A stretch of 64,000 nucleotides of DNA from the NCBI GenBank assembly GCA_903893815.1, contig CAITNS010000079.1, positions 1 through 64,000 on the forward strand. The letters run 5' to 3'. Of the stretch, positions 7,000-16,414 are shown in pieces. The notes beneath the pieces were generated by a model that was given only the letters and a program-made list of their open reading frames with translations, was not told the origin of the DNA and made no database searches. The stretch's first letter is position 1. The number at the start of each line of letters is the position of its first letter. The position numbers and the translations under genes were made by a program. The stretch comes from an uncultured Bacteroidota bacterium (GTDB lineage Bacteria > Bacteroidota > Bacteroidia > B-17B0 > Aurantibacillaceae).

Positions 7000-8028
7000 T
7001 TAAGTTTTTATAGTTATTTCACTGATGACATTTTTATCATCTAAATTTTTAAGATTAAAGCTTGCTTTTTTTCCAAACAATAATTCCAAACGATTTGTTG
7101 TATTAGCTACACCGAAGCCCGAATCTGTTTTAGTAACATCGCCTAGCTGACCTGTATTGATGATTTCTATTTTAAAACCTGTGTCTGTTTTTAAACTCAC
7201 AATAGAAATATTTCCACCTTCTGGATATTTGCCAATACCATGTTTAATTCCATTTTCCACTAATGTTTGAATCATCATCGGAGGCACGTTTAAAGTTAAG
7301 GTTTGAGGATCAATATCAAAATTAAAGTGTAATCGTTCTTCAAATCGGATATGCTCTAATTCTAAATAATCCTTTACAAGTGCAATTTCTTCTTCTAACG
7401 AGATGTATCTGTTTTTATGCATCATTAAAGTATTGCGCAAAATGTTAGATAGTTGAGTAATGGCAATTTTCGCTTTTTTAGGATCTTCATCAACTAACGC
7501 TCTAATGCTGTTCATGCTGTTAAACATGAAGTGAGGGTTTAATTGTGATTTTAATTTATTAAGTTCTACTTCTTTTGAGTTAGCTTCTAATCTTAGGTTT
7601 TGAATTTCTGTTTTTTTATAGTTATCAAATAAGTGAAATCCGAAATAGATAACAGACCAAATAACAAATATTAATACCAAACTTAATATTTTTGAAGTGG
7701 CTGCTAGTAAGTCGATAGACTCCGAGTTACTGCTGAAGATATTGACGATACTAATATTGATAATGAAAAATAGGATCGACATCACTAAGGATGCAACTAG
7801 TATTAATGGGATTTGAATTAATAAACTAAAACGTAATACATTAAACTTTAAAATTAGGTAACGATAAGCGTGTGTAATAGTAATACCCAGTGGCAACCAG
7901 ATTAAAAATAATAAGATGTCTTTTAAATTGGTGTTGTAACTTAGTTTAAAAAAAATCAAATTAATAGCAGCATATAAACTCCAGCCAATAAATTGACAAT
8001 TCCAATATATGTTATGTTTTTTACTCAT
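7000..8028 (-). CDS. LytS-type sensor histidine kinase
   Basis: This 342-residue membrane kinase has four hydrophobic segments in its first 135 residues and no recognisable extracellular sensor domain. A short coiled-coil linker follows (ENLRLEANSKEVELNKLK-like). The His_kinase domain has the phospho-acceptor His166 in LNPHFMFNSMNSI. The ATPase domain has the N box LVENGIKHGIGK and a glycine-rich GFGVANTTNRLELLFG. The lack of a large sensor loop suggests it senses membrane or cell-envelope state, but this is an inference. It lies 97 nt upstream of its LytTR partner gene. Confidence 0.93.
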   Translation of the reverse strand: MSKKHNIYWNCQFIGWSLYAAINLIFFKLSYNTNLKDILLFLIWLPLGITITHAYRYLILKFNVLRFSLLIQIPLILVASLVMSILFFIINISIVNIFSSNSESIDLLAATSKILSLVLIFVIWSVIYFGFHLFDNYKKTEIQNLRLEANSKEVELNKLKSQLNPHFMFNSMNSIRALVDEDPKKAKIAITQLSNILRNTLMMHKNRYISLEEEIALVKDYLELEHIRFEERLHFNFDIDPQTLTLNVPPMMIQTLVENGIKHGIGKYPEGGNISIVSLKTDTGFKIEIINTGQLGDVTKTDSGFGVANTTNRLELLFGKKASFNLKNLDDKNVISEITIKT

Positions 8029-8117
8029 TTTTTAAAGACTTAAATGACATAAGGGATTATTTGACTTAAGAGACAACGAGTCTTGTGTCTAATCGTCTTG
8101 ATTCCCTTCCGTCATTT

Positions 8118-9992
8118 CTAATTAATTCCCAACCATGTTTTTCTAGCTATTACTTGTTGCTCGGTTGCTTTTTCATTAATATCAATAACATCAGTTTCGG
8201 TTACTTTAACGGGTTTAACTTTAGCTTTCAATTTTTTAATGGTTTCGCTTCCTTTTTTATCTTTTCTTAAAACTTCAATTTCTAATTTGTCGCCTGTTTT
8301 AGCATTTTGCATGTAACCACCTAAAACATCTTTGATATTATCTAAAGTTAGTTTTCTGTTATTAAAAGTTATAATTTCATCACCTTCTTTAAATTTTAAT
8401 TTCTTTCCAAAAGCATCTAATTTATCAGTATTTACAACTACTAAATGATTGGTTTGAGGATTATATCCCACTGAAATACCTCCTAAAGTAATTTTTTCGC
8501 TTTCCACTTTTTCAGCATAATTTAAACCAACCATGGCAAATATATCTTTATAAGGTAACGGTTTATTACCAGCTACATGATTATCTAAAAAGTAGCGTAT
8601 TTCTTTATAAGTTAATTTTTCAATATCATTAAATAAATCTTCATCATTAAACGATTTTGTTTTGCCATATTGTTTTGCTAGATCTTTCATTAACTCTTGT
8701 GTTCCGTATTTTCCGTTGCTGTAATAACGCAATTGAATATCTAAACACATGCCAATTAATGCACCTTTTTCATAAACGTTGTTGTACTGTTTTTTGTATT
8801 TATCAAGCGCATATTTACTCATAACGGTAAATGGAAGAGTGTCAATGTAATTCTCGCGATTGTTTTGCATTTTCTCTACCATAATTTCAAAAAAGGCATC
8901 ATATTCAATTAAGCCTGTTTTTACCTGCATGTGATGTGCTGCATATTCTGTTAAGCCTTCGTATAACCAAAGGTGCTTGCTCATTTTAGGATTATTAAAA
9001 TCAAATTCCCCAATTTCTTTTGAGTGAATACTTAAAGGTGTAACAATATGAAAAAACTCGTGAGCGGCAACATTTCTTACTTCTTGTGCAATGACTGAGG
9101 TATCAGCTTCTGGTAAAAAGTAAAAAGAAGAGTAGGAATGTTCTAATGCTCCTGATGCACCGCTTAAGGATTCTTTATCCGTGAAGTAAAATAAGAATGC
9201 ATATTTATCAATTGGTAATTCGCCTCCTAAATATTCAGCTTGAGCAAATAACAATTCTTTTAAATTACGAGCAATAAAATCAGAGGTCAACACTTTGTTG
9301 GGAGAATAAACAGAAATTAATATTTGCGATTTTCCAATGTATACAGTAGCAGTATCGGGCATAGTATACATGATTGGGGAATCAATTAAGGTATGGTAAT
9401 TAAAAATAGATAATACATCTTTTGTTTCACCACTTTTTAAATCTGTCATGCTTGTAGAAGCGAAAAAACCTTTTGGCTTGGTAACTTCTAAAATAAAGTT
9501 GGTTTCAATAATGTTTTTAAAATAACCGAAAAAACAGTGAGTGTTTAACGAAAAATTTTTTCCTTCTTCAATATTACTGCCGCCTGGCTCAAAAACAGTT
9601 TTATCTCTTTTTGTACTGTCTGCAAATGATTTGTCGTAGCTACTTATATCCCAGGTATCATCTACATCATATGTAATTTCTTTAATGGCATTTGCCGGCG
9701 AAAGTTTATAGGAGTTTTTATCTAATTTTGTGATTGTTATTACTTTTCCATCTTTCCCTTCTACTTTAAAATTAGAAACAAATTTTCCAAAATCATATAC
9801 TTCATAAGTTCCCGGTACCATGGCTGGAAACATAAATACAGTTTCATTTTCTGAAATATCTGGTGGAATTAATTTTACACTTAATTTATCATCTTTAATC
9901 TTCGTTAAATCAACAAAATAATGATAATCACCATCAGCAAAGGCTTGATTGATAGATAAGAGAGTAGTAAGTATTAAAAAGGCTTTTTTCAT
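8118..9992 (-). CDS. M61 family metallopeptidase with PDZ domain
   Basis: This secreted zinc peptidase resembles glycyl aminopeptidase (M61). The chosen start is the ATG at 9992, because it gives a clean signal peptide (KKAFLILTTLLSINQAFADG). The open frame continues 25 codons upstream without a better start. The N-terminal beta domain is followed by the catalytic domain with zinc motif HEFFH (His311, Glu312, His315) and the third ligand Glu in WLYEGLTEYAAHH. A PDZ domain near residues 500-590 (GGISVGYNPQTNHLVVVN, FKEGDEIITFNNRKL) and a lysine-rich tail complete its 624 residues. It should act in the periplasm or at the surface. It lies between the CPBP protease and the two-component pair. 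Confidence 0.93.
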   Translation of the reverse strand: MKKAFLILTTLLSINQAFADGDYHYFVDLTKIKDDKLSVKLIPPDISENETVFMFPAMVPGTYEVYDFGKFVSNFKVEGKDGKVITITKLDKNSYKLSPANAIKEITYDVDDTWDISSYDKSFADSTKRDKTVFEPGGSNIEEGKNFSLNTHCFFGYFKNIIETNFILEVTKPKGFFASTSMTDLKSGETKDVLSIFNYHTLIDSPIMYTMPDTATVYIGKSQILISVYSPNKVLTSDFIARNLKELLFAQAEYLGGELPIDKYAFLFYFTDKESLSGASGALEHSYSSFYFLPEADTSVIAQEVRNVAAHEFFHIVTPLSIHSKEIGEFDFNNPKMSKHLWLYEGLTEYAAHHMQVKTGLIEYDAFFEIMVEKMQNNRENYIDTLPFTVMSKYALDKYKKQYNNVYEKGALIGMCLDIQLRYYSNGKYGTQELMKDLAKQYGKTKSFNDEDLFNDIEKLTYKEIRYFLDNHVAGNKPLPYKDIFAMVGLNYAEKVESEKITLGGISVGYNPQTNHLVVVNTDKLDAFGKKLKFKEGDEIITFNNRKLTLDNIKDVLGGYMQNAKTGDKLEIEVLRKDKKGSETIKKLKAKVKPVKVTETDVIDINEKATEQQVIARKTWLGIN

Positions 9993-10088
9993 ATGTAGAT
10001 ATTTTTTTTTAATTGTCATATGGTATACGCCATGTATCTTCATTTGTGTTTGTGCGTTCAGGCACATGGCTATTTCATATAATGTTGA

Positions 10089-11069
10089 TTATCGAATTAT
10101 TAAGTTCCAGTTTGAAAGTTTATATTTTTTGAATAGAATAAAAAAACAAATAGAGGCCATCACAATCCACGTAATAAATTCTCCTCCCGGATTTTCGGAT
10201 GATGTATAAAAAATGGCATCGGTTTGTAACACTGAATTTTTTGAGCAAACTAATAAACTTGACATTAAGTTATTTGCACAGTGTATTCCCATAGCTAGTT
10301 CAGTTCCTTCATCCAATAAGGTTAAAACTCCTAAAAAAGCACCAAAAAATATGTAGTAAGGCATCATAATTAATAAGCCATGTGCCTTAGCTTCGGGATT
10401 AGAGGCATGCATTAATCCAAATAAAACGGATGTGATAATTAGTGGCATTATCCCGTTTTTAAAAGCTAAGCCAAAACCCTGCATTAAATACCCCCTAAAA
10501 ATTAATTCTTCCGTAGCTGTTTGGATGGGAATGAAAATAATAGCCACAACTAATAAAATAAAAAAATTGCCGGCATCAAAGCGTAGTTCTATTTCTTCGG
10601 GGGAAGTAAGATAAGATACTAGTGTAAGAACTAAAATTAATACAGCCCAAATACCAAATGAAAAAAAGTATCTGTTCCATCTAATTTTTTCAAATCCTGT
10701 AGCGATAGATGATAGAGGCTTTTTTTGAACAAACTTTAAAGCCAGCCATAAAAACAATAGTGTAAACACAAACATTCCCATCATTAATGCTAAAAGCAAT
10801 GATTTGTTAATGCCTATTTTTTCGGGGTTAAATAAAATGTTGGGATTCTCTGAAATATCGGTCATGCTATAGCCATGATTTATTGCCATAGTTACTAGTG
10901 GAACCATCATGATTAGTTGGAATGATAGGTACCCTAAAAATGCAGATACAATTCCAAATAAATAATGCCAAAATTCATTTTTACCAGTTACTAAACCTTT
11001 AATTAAAAAAAGGTTGTTAAATGGGAAAGGATTTTCGGGTTTATTAATGCTATTTTCTTGAAGTTCCAT
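10089..11069 (-). CDS. CPBP family intramembrane metalloprotease
   Basis: This polytopic membrane protein has about eight hydrophobic segments and the CPBP/Abi (CAAX-like) protease motifs: EELIFRGYLMQG, then FGLMHASNPEA, and finally HCANNLMSS. The glutamates and histidines are the presumed metal ligands and catalytic residues. Family members include CAAX prenyl proteases and proteins linked to bacteriocin immunity, but the substrate here is unknown. I chose the ATG at 11069. A start six codons upstream (11087) is possible, but a TAAATTTG promoter-like box lies between the two, 5 nt before the chosen ATG, which favours the shorter form. The tail after the last helix is short and basic. Confidence 0.88.
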   Translation of the reverse strand: MELQENSINKPENPFPFNNLFLIKGLVTGKNEFWHYLFGIVSAFLGYLSFQLIMMVPLVTMAINHGYSMTDISENPNILFNPEKIGINKSLLLALMMGMFVFTLLFLWLALKFVQKKPLSSIATGFEKIRWNRYFFSFGIWAVLILVLTLVSYLTSPEEIELRFDAGNFFILLVVAIIFIPIQTATEELIFRGYLMQGFGLAFKNGIMPLIITSVLFGLMHASNPEAKAHGLLIMMPYYIFFGAFLGVLTLLDEGTELAMGIHCANNLMSSLLVCSKNSVLQTDAIFYTSSENPGGEFITWIVMASICFFILFKKYKLSNWNLIIR

Positions 11070-11218
11070 ACTACACAAATTTATCATTTTTATGGTTTTA
11101 TAGGTATTTAATACACCAAAGGTTTATTAGTCAATTTATCGGTTATTTTAAACTCAATTGATTTAGGTAATATGAGGAATATCAGAGAATAAGAACTATT
11201 TCAGTTACTATAATCTTT

Positions 11219-11226
11219 TATATTTG
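11219..11226 (+). promoter_or_regulatory. TAnnTTTG promoter box, near-leaderless
   Basis: TATATTTG ends 4 nt before the ATG of the di-haem peroxidase gene. The lipoprotein signal peptide begins at that ATG, so the start cannot be moved downstream. The mRNA should be leaderless. Confidence 0.65.
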
Positions 11227-11230
11227 CAGC

Positions 11231-12202
11231 ATGATTTTATTACGATTTAGCGCTATTGCCTTATTCTTTACATTTATATTATCTTCATGTGGAAGTGAAT
11301 TGCCAAATAACGAAAAAGCTTTAAAAGAACCTTCAACAATTGAAGACTTAGGAGAATTGTTATTTCATGATTCTATTTTATCAAGAGGAAATCAAGTAAG
11401 TTGTGCCTCTTGCCATAAACCAGAGCATGCTTTTGCAGATAATACAACTGTTAGTTTTGGTGTGGATAGTTTAAAAGGTGATAGAAATACGCCAAGTGCA
11501 ATGAACCAGTCGTCTCGTAACTTTCAGTTTTGGGACGGAAGAATGGAAACCTTGGAGGAGCAAGCAGCAGGGCCAATTGAAAATCCTGTAGAAATGGATA
11601 TACCTTTATCATTTGCCGTTGAAAAATTAAATAAACACTCTCAGTATAGAAAATTCTTTATTAAAATTTTCGGACATCCAGCGGATAAAAAATCGGTGAC
11701 CGATGCCATTGCTGCTTTTGAAAGAACTTTAGAAACAAGTGATACTCCTTTTGATAATTATACTAGTGGAAAAGATACTATGCAATTTTCGGCCTCAGCA
11801 AAACGGGGGCAACAAATTTTTAATGTAAAAGGTAAATGTTTTGATTGCCATTTTGGACCAGATTTTACTAATGATTTTTTTAGAAATATTGGTTTATTCA
11901 ATGGTAAAGATTTAAATGATAGCGGCCGTTTTGAAGTAACTCGCAATCCAGAAGATATTGGCAGATTCAAAACCCCTGGTTTAAGAAATATTGCCATGAC
12001 AGCACCCTACATGCACAATGGTATGCATAAAACGTTAAGAGAAGTGATTGATTATTATAACGAGCCTGATAAGTTTATTAGTAACTCAGTAAACAGAGAT
12101 ACGTTATTAGCCAAGCCTTTGGGTTTAACTGAGCAAGAAAAGAAAGATTTAGAAGCATTTTTAATGTCGTTGACAGACGCTAGATTTGTGAAGAAGAAGT
12201 AA
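11231..12202 (+). CDS. Lipoprotein di-haem cytochrome c peroxidase (MauG/CcpA family)
   Basis: This 323-residue protein has a lipoprotein signal (LFFTFILSSC, lipid-modified Cys at residue 20), so it is anchored to a membrane on the periplasmic side. Two c-type haem sites are present: CASCH at residues 58-62 and CFDCH at residues 203-207. The calcium and haem surroundings are typical of the family (KGDRNTPSAMNQSSRNFQFWDGRMETLEEQA; RFKTPGLRNIAMTAPYMHNG). The family reduces H2O2 using electrons from small cytochromes, or oxidises protein side chains (MauG type). Which applies here is unknown. Its 3' end overlaps the convergent tilS gene by 23 bp, and there is no terminator between them. Confidence 0.93.
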   Translation: MILLRFSAIALFFTFILSSCGSELPNNEKALKEPSTIEDLGELLFHDSILSRGNQVSCASCHKPEHAFADNTTVSFGVDSLKGDRNTPSAMNQSSRNFQFWDGRMETLEEQAAGPIENPVEMDIPLSFAVEKLNKHSQYRKFFIKIFGHPADKKSVTDAIAAFERTLETSDTPFDNYTSGKDTMQFSASAKRGQQIFNVKGKCFDCHFGPDFTNDFFRNIGLFNGKDLNDSGRFEVTRNPEDIGRFKTPGLRNIAMTAPYMHNGMHKTLREVIDYYNEPDKFISNSVNRDTLLAKPLGLTEQEKKDLEAFLMSLTDARFVKKK

Positions 12203-13514
12203 TTCTCAATACCTTTTCAGTATCCTGATTTACCTTGCACCTATCATCTACACGATGCCCAACTACCCATACAATATGCTCTTTGTTTTCTAAAATCCAA
12301 GTAGCTTCTTTTTCAAATAAAGATAGTTTTTGATCTTTAAAAAAATCACTTAGCTTCTTAAAACCATTTAATCCCAGGGGTTTAAACTTGTCGCCTTGTT
12401 TCCACTTGCGGAGCGTTAATGGAAACAAATTATCAGAGAAGGCAATCGTAATTTCATTTTTATCTTTAGAAAATTCTCTTTGAGAAGTTTCTTCAAAATT
12501 TAATTTAATTGGTAAATGAGTCGTGTTAGAAATGGATTTAATAACGAATACTTTTTCAGATGGTTCTTTTTCTATTATCTGAACAATAATATATTTTCTA
12601 TCCACTACTAATTGATGTGTGGAAGATGAGAATTGTTTTCCTATTATTTGTTTGTCAGTTATTAATACCTCAGTTAATTGCTTTATTTGGCTTGTTTTAA
12701 AGTTTTTGAGGTATAGCCATTCAAATAATAAAGTTTCTTTTTGTGCTTCTTGCAACAATAAATTTATATCTATAAAGAGCTGATTATTTTCTTCTTTACA
12801 AATGATTTTAAATTTTTGATTTGCAAATTCAGCAACAATATCTGCTGATTGTTTAAAGAATTGAATTGAAGTAGAAAAGGTTTCTTCTAAGGAAGGATTC
12901 AGTTTTTTTAATTCTGGAATAATTTGGTGACGAATAAAATTACGGTTGTATTTTACTTCTTGATTGCTGCTATCTTCTCTAAATAATAATTCGTTTTTTT
13001 TAGCATACTCTTTAATCTCCTCTTTAGTAGCAAATAATAAGGGTCTCACAATATCATGTTGCTTTTCTGGAATGCCCTGTAATCCTTTAATACCTGTGCC
13101 TCTTATTAAATTTACAAACACCGTTTCTACATTGTCATTAGCATGATGGGCTGTTAAAATAAAATCAAAACTATATTCTGTTTTTAAGGCTTTAAACCAA
13201 TTATAACGCAATTCACGAGCCGCCATTTGTATGGATAATTTATGCTCAGCCGCATAAGTTTTCGTGTCAAAATAAATGATATGAAATTTTGCATTAATCG
13301 TCTTGGCAAAGTTTTCACAAAAAGCTGTATCATCTTTTGCTTCCTGACCTCTTAATTGAAAATTACAATGTGCTAGTTCTATGCTATAACCTGCTTTGTG
13401 CAATAAATTAGCTAACACAAACGAATCTACACCGCCACTAAAAGCTAGCAATAGTTTGTCTGTTTTGCTAAAAAGCGTATTTTTATTGATATTTACTTCA
13501 AATCGTTTAAGCAC
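12180..13514 (-). CDS. tilS: tRNA(Ile)-lysidine synthetase
   Basis: TilS uses ATP and lysine to convert C34 of the CAU-anticodon tRNA-Ile into lysidine, changing its codon reading from AUG to AUA. The N-type ATP-pyrophosphatase loop SGGVDS is at residues 26-31. It is followed by AHCNFQLRGQEAKDD and the conserved LTAHHANDNVETVFVNLIRGTGIKGL. The C-terminal TilS domain has LTLRKWKQGDKFKPLGLNGFKKLSDFFKD. The length of 444 residues is normal. The start is GTG at 13514, since an in-frame stop lies two codons upstream and there is no ATG before the ATP motif. A TAAATTTG box ends 4 nt before this GTG. Confidence 0.96.
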   Translation of the reverse strand: MLKRFEVNINKNTLFSKTDKLLLAFSGGVDSFVLANLLHKAGYSIELAHCNFQLRGQEAKDDTAFCENFAKTINAKFHIIYFDTKTYAAEHKLSIQMAARELRYNWFKALKTEYSFDFILTAHHANDNVETVFVNLIRGTGIKGLQGIPEKQHDIVRPLLFATKEEIKEYAKKNELLFREDSSNQEVKYNRNFIRHQIIPELKKLNPSLEETFSTSIQFFKQSADIVAEFANQKFKIICKEENNQLFIDINLLLQEAQKETLLFEWLYLKNFKTSQIKQLTEVLITDKQIIGKQFSSSTHQLVVDRKYIIVQIIEKEPSEKVFVIKSISNTTHLPIKLNFEETSQREFSKDKNEITIAFSDNLFPLTLRKWKQGDKFKPLGLNGFKKLSDFFKDQKLSLFEKEATWILENKEHIVWVVGHRVDDRCKVNQDTEKVLRITSSSQI

Positions 13515-13518
13515 ATTT

Positions 13519-13526
13519 CAAATTTA
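13519..13526 (-). promoter_or_regulatory. TAnnTTTG promoter box upstream of tilS
   Basis: The minus strand reads TAAATTTG, ending 4 nt before the GTG start of tilS. A leaderless mRNA with a GTG start would be unusual. Confidence 0.5.
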
Positions 13527-13677
13527 CATTTATTAAAACGAATGCAAAATTTTTTAAATCTTCAGCATCTATTCATTATAAACAAATAATCAGTTTTAAC
13601 GTTAAATTGTCAATTAAAATATCTTTCTTTTACCAAAGAAAAGGATAAATTAGTGCTTTAAAAATTTCGAATATATT

Positions 13678-15027
13678 ATGAGTACTCAAAAAAATATAAC
13701 AGTTGTTGGAGCCGGATTAGTTGGTTCTTTAGTATCTATTTATTTAGCAAAACGTGGCTATAAAGTTGATGTTTATGAACGTAGACCTGATATGCGTAAA
13801 GCAGATTACATTGCTGGTCGTTCAATTAACTTAGCTTTAAGTGATAGAGGTTGGAGAGGTTTAGAAGGTGTTGGTATTGCTGATGAAATTAAAAAAATTG
13901 CTATTCCTATGTATGGTAGAGCTATTCATATGAAAGATGGTTCATCAACTTACCAAGCTTACGGTAAAGATAATCAAGCTATTTATTCCGTTTCTCGTGG
14001 TGGTATTAACATGCGATTGATGGATTTAGCAGAACAACAACCAAATGTAACATTACATTTTGAGGAACGTTGCGATAAGTTAGATAGAAAATCAAACGAG
14101 TTATCATTTTATAATACAAACACTAATAAATCAACAAATATAAAAAGTGATATTATTTTAGGTTCAGATGGAGCCTTTAGTGCGGTTCGTACTCAAATGC
14201 AATTTCAATCAGATCGGTTTGATTATCAACAATTTTATATTGACGCAGGTTATAAAGAATTAGTGATTCCTGCAGGGCCTAATGGCGAATATTTAATAGA
14301 AAAAAATTGTTTACATATTTGGCCTCGTGGTAGTTTTATGATGATAGCTTTACCTAATATGGATGGCAGTTTTACCTGTACTTTATTTTTTCAAATGGAG
14401 GGTGAATTATCTTTTGATTCCATTAAAACAAAAGAAGACGTTTTGACTTTTTTTAAAGAAGAATTTCCTGACGCTATATCTTTAATGCCAACTTTATTAG
14501 AAGATTGGTTTACAAATCCAACATCAAGTTTAGTAACCGTAAAATGTAAACCTTGGGTGTGGGACGAAAAAATTGCTTTAATTGGAGACGCTTGTCATGC
14601 TATTGTGCCTTTTTACGGACAAGGTATGAATTGTGGTTTTGAAGATTGTGTAGTTTTAAATGAATTAATGAATAAGTATGGCGACTTAAACGGGCCTTGT
14701 TTAAAAGAATACGAAACATTACGTAAACCTGATGGTGATGCGATTGCTGATTTAGCCATTGCAAATTTTATTGAGATGCGAGATAAAACTGCTGATAAGA
14801 CGTTTTTATTACAAAAGAAAATTGAAGCTCATTTTAGTGCCAAGCATCCCGAAAAATGGATTCCTTTATACAGCATGGTAACTTATAGTCCAAATATAAG
14901 ATACAGCGAAGCCTTAACAGCCGGCAATAAACAACAAGCTATTATGGATAAAATAATGGTAATGCCTGATATTGAATCTAAATGGGATAGTGTAGAGGTT
15001 GAGAACGCCATTTTAAATTCCTTGTAG
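13678..15027 (+). CDS. kmo: Kynurenine 3-monooxygenase
   Basis: Kmo is an FAD enzyme that hydroxylates L-kynurenine with NADPH and O2 to give 3-hydroxykynurenine. This is a step of tryptophan breakdown and of the aerobic quinolinate route to NAD. The FAD motif GAGLVG is at residues 11-16, followed by VDVYERRPDMRK. The substrate and FAD region YIAGRSINLALSDRGWRGLE and the second FAD motif IGDACHAIVPFYGQGMNCGFEDC are diagnostic. The length of 449 residues is similar to eukaryotic and flavobacterial Kmo. The C-terminal helix region is present and not strongly hydrophobic. No other kynurenine gene lies in the window. mazG begins 2 nt after the stop codon. Confidence 0.95.
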   Translation: MSTQKNITVVGAGLVGSLVSIYLAKRGYKVDVYERRPDMRKADYIAGRSINLALSDRGWRGLEGVGIADEIKKIAIPMYGRAIHMKDGSSTYQAYGKDNQAIYSVSRGGINMRLMDLAEQQPNVTLHFEERCDKLDRKSNELSFYNTNTNKSTNIKSDIILGSDGAFSAVRTQMQFQSDRFDYQQFYIDAGYKELVIPAGPNGEYLIEKNCLHIWPRGSFMMIALPNMDGSFTCTLFFQMEGELSFDSIKTKEDVLTFFKEEFPDAISLMPTLLEDWFTNPTSSLVTVKCKPWVWDEKIALIGDACHAIVPFYGQGMNCGFEDCVVLNELMNKYGDLNGPCLKEYETLRKPDGDAIADLAIANFIEMRDKTADKTFLLQKKIEAHFSAKHPEKWIPLYSMVTYSPNIRYSEALTAGNKQQAIMDKIMVMPDIESKWDSVEVENAILNSL

Positions 15028-15029
15028 TA

Positions 15030-15833
15030 ATGGACGAAAGATTAGTAGCTTTTGAACGGTTGTTAAATATTATGGATGATTTAAGAGCGAAATGCCCTTG
15101 GGATCAAAAACAAACCATGGAAACGTTACGTCACTTAACCATTGAGGAAACATACGAGTTAAGCGATGCCATTTTAAAAGGTGATAAAAACGAAATTAAA
15201 AAGGAGATTGGTGATATTTTATTGCACTTAGTTTTCTATTCTAAAATTGGTAGCGAAACAAATGATTTTAATATTACCGATGTGATTAATTCGTTATGCG
15301 AAAAAATGATTTTTCGTCATCCGCATATTTACAGTGATGTAAAAGTTAAAGATTCTGATGAAGTAATTCAAAATTGGGAGAAGTTAAAACAAAAAGAAGG
15401 AAATAAAGGCGCATTATCTGGAGTGCCAAACAGTATGCCTTCGCTGTTAAAAGCATTGCGCATACAAGATAAAGCCAGAGCTATTGGTTTTGATTGGGAA
15501 GATCCAAATCAAGTATGGGAAAAAGTACAAGAAGAATTAGCTGAGCTACAAGTAGAAGTAGCTTCCATGCAGTCCGCTAAAGATAAAGAATCGAAAAGTA
15601 AAATTCATTATAAATTAGAATCTGAATTAGGAGATGTATTATTTGCTTTAATTAATTACGCACGCTTTTTAAATATAAATTCTGAAGATGCTTTAGAAAA
15701 AACAAATAAAAAATTTATGTCTCGTTTTAATTATATGGAACAAAAAATTTTAGCACAAGGCAAAGCATTGGCAGATTGCTCTTTAGCTGAAATGGATGTG
15801 TTTTGGAACGAGGCTAAAAAGTTAGAAATTTGA
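15030..15833 (+). CDS. mazG: Nucleoside triphosphate pyrophosphohydrolase MazG
   Basis: MazG hydrolyses nucleoside triphosphates to monophosphates and pyrophosphate. It clears damaged dNTPs and can influence (p)ppGpp signalling. The protein has the two-repeat structure of the long family. The first half carries CPWDQKQTMETLRHLTIEE and the metal site EETYELSDAI...EIGDILLHLVFY. The second half repeats this as EEELAEL-like helices and ELGDVLFALINYAR. The length of 267 residues is typical. It starts 2 nt after kmo, so the two are almost certainly co-transcribed. The pairing has no evident biochemical logic. Confidence 0.95.
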   Translation: MDERLVAFERLLNIMDDLRAKCPWDQKQTMETLRHLTIEETYELSDAILKGDKNEIKKEIGDILLHLVFYSKIGSETNDFNITDVINSLCEKMIFRHPHIYSDVKVKDSDEVIQNWEKLKQKEGNKGALSGVPNSMPSLLKALRIQDKARAIGFDWEDPNQVWEKVQEELAELQVEVASMQSAKDKESKSKIHYKLESELGDVLFALINYARFLNINSEDALEKTNKKFMSRFNYMEQKILAQGKALADCSLAEMDVFWNEAKKLEI

Positions 15834-15895
15834 ATTTAGATTTAAGATTAGTAAATAAATCATAAATTTTATGTCTTAAATCATAAATCATTACA

Positions 15896-16414
15896 GTGTC
15901 ACTGCTAAACAACATAGCTAACTACTTACTTTCTTCAAAAGAAAGTCCTAAAAGCGCCAAGCAATTTGTGCCCTGGAGTCAATTATCTAAGGTTCTTATT
16001 CTTGCTCATGATAATCAATTGAATAATGTGGTTGATTTTATTAATGCTTGCCAAAAAGATACTATTCAAGTTCATGTTGCTGTAATTTATGATGGTAAGT
16101 TAGAACAAACGCCAAAACCAAATTTTGACCATCATATTTTAGATAAAAAACAATTTAATTTTTTTGGAATACCAAATCAAGGAACAATTGAAACGCTTAA
16201 TTCCAAACATTTTGATACGCTAATAAACTTAGGTAATGCTGAACAAATAAAATCGTTAGCTATAAGTAAATTAGTTACGGCTAAATGTAAAATCAGTCAT
16301 TTTCAAAATCCTATTTTTGACATAAGCATTGATGGAGATAAAACAACTAATAGTTCAAAATTTTTAGAGCAAGTAATTGTATATTTACATATGATTAAAA
16401 CAACCCATAAATAA
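15896..16414 (+). CDS. DUF6913 family protein
   Basis: This 172-residue protein matches my memory of the Bacteroidota-restricted DUF6913 family, which often sits directly before dapA. It has an early basic loop (KESPKSAKQFVPW), then a Rossmann-like alternation of strands and helices (KVLILAHDN, IQVHVAVIYDG, FDTLINLGN) and a C-terminal helix. No catalytic motif is visible and the function is unknown. The start codon is GTG. The stop codon overlaps the dapA start by 1 nt (TAATG), which suggests translational coupling with dapA. Confidence 0.75.
   Translation: MSLLNNIANYLLSSKESPKSAKQFVPWSQLSKVLILAHDNQLNNVVDFINACQKDTIQVHVAVIYDGKLEQTPKPNFDHHILDKKQFNFFGIPNQGTIETLNSKHFDTLINLGNAEQIKSLAISKLVTAKCKISHFQNPIFDISIDGDKTTNSSKFLEQVIVYLHMIKTTHK

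Noticed and set aside
11758-11997. 79-residue minus-strand open frame within the peroxidase gene
   Set aside because: It is a shadow of the peroxidase reading frame, with no start signal or homology.
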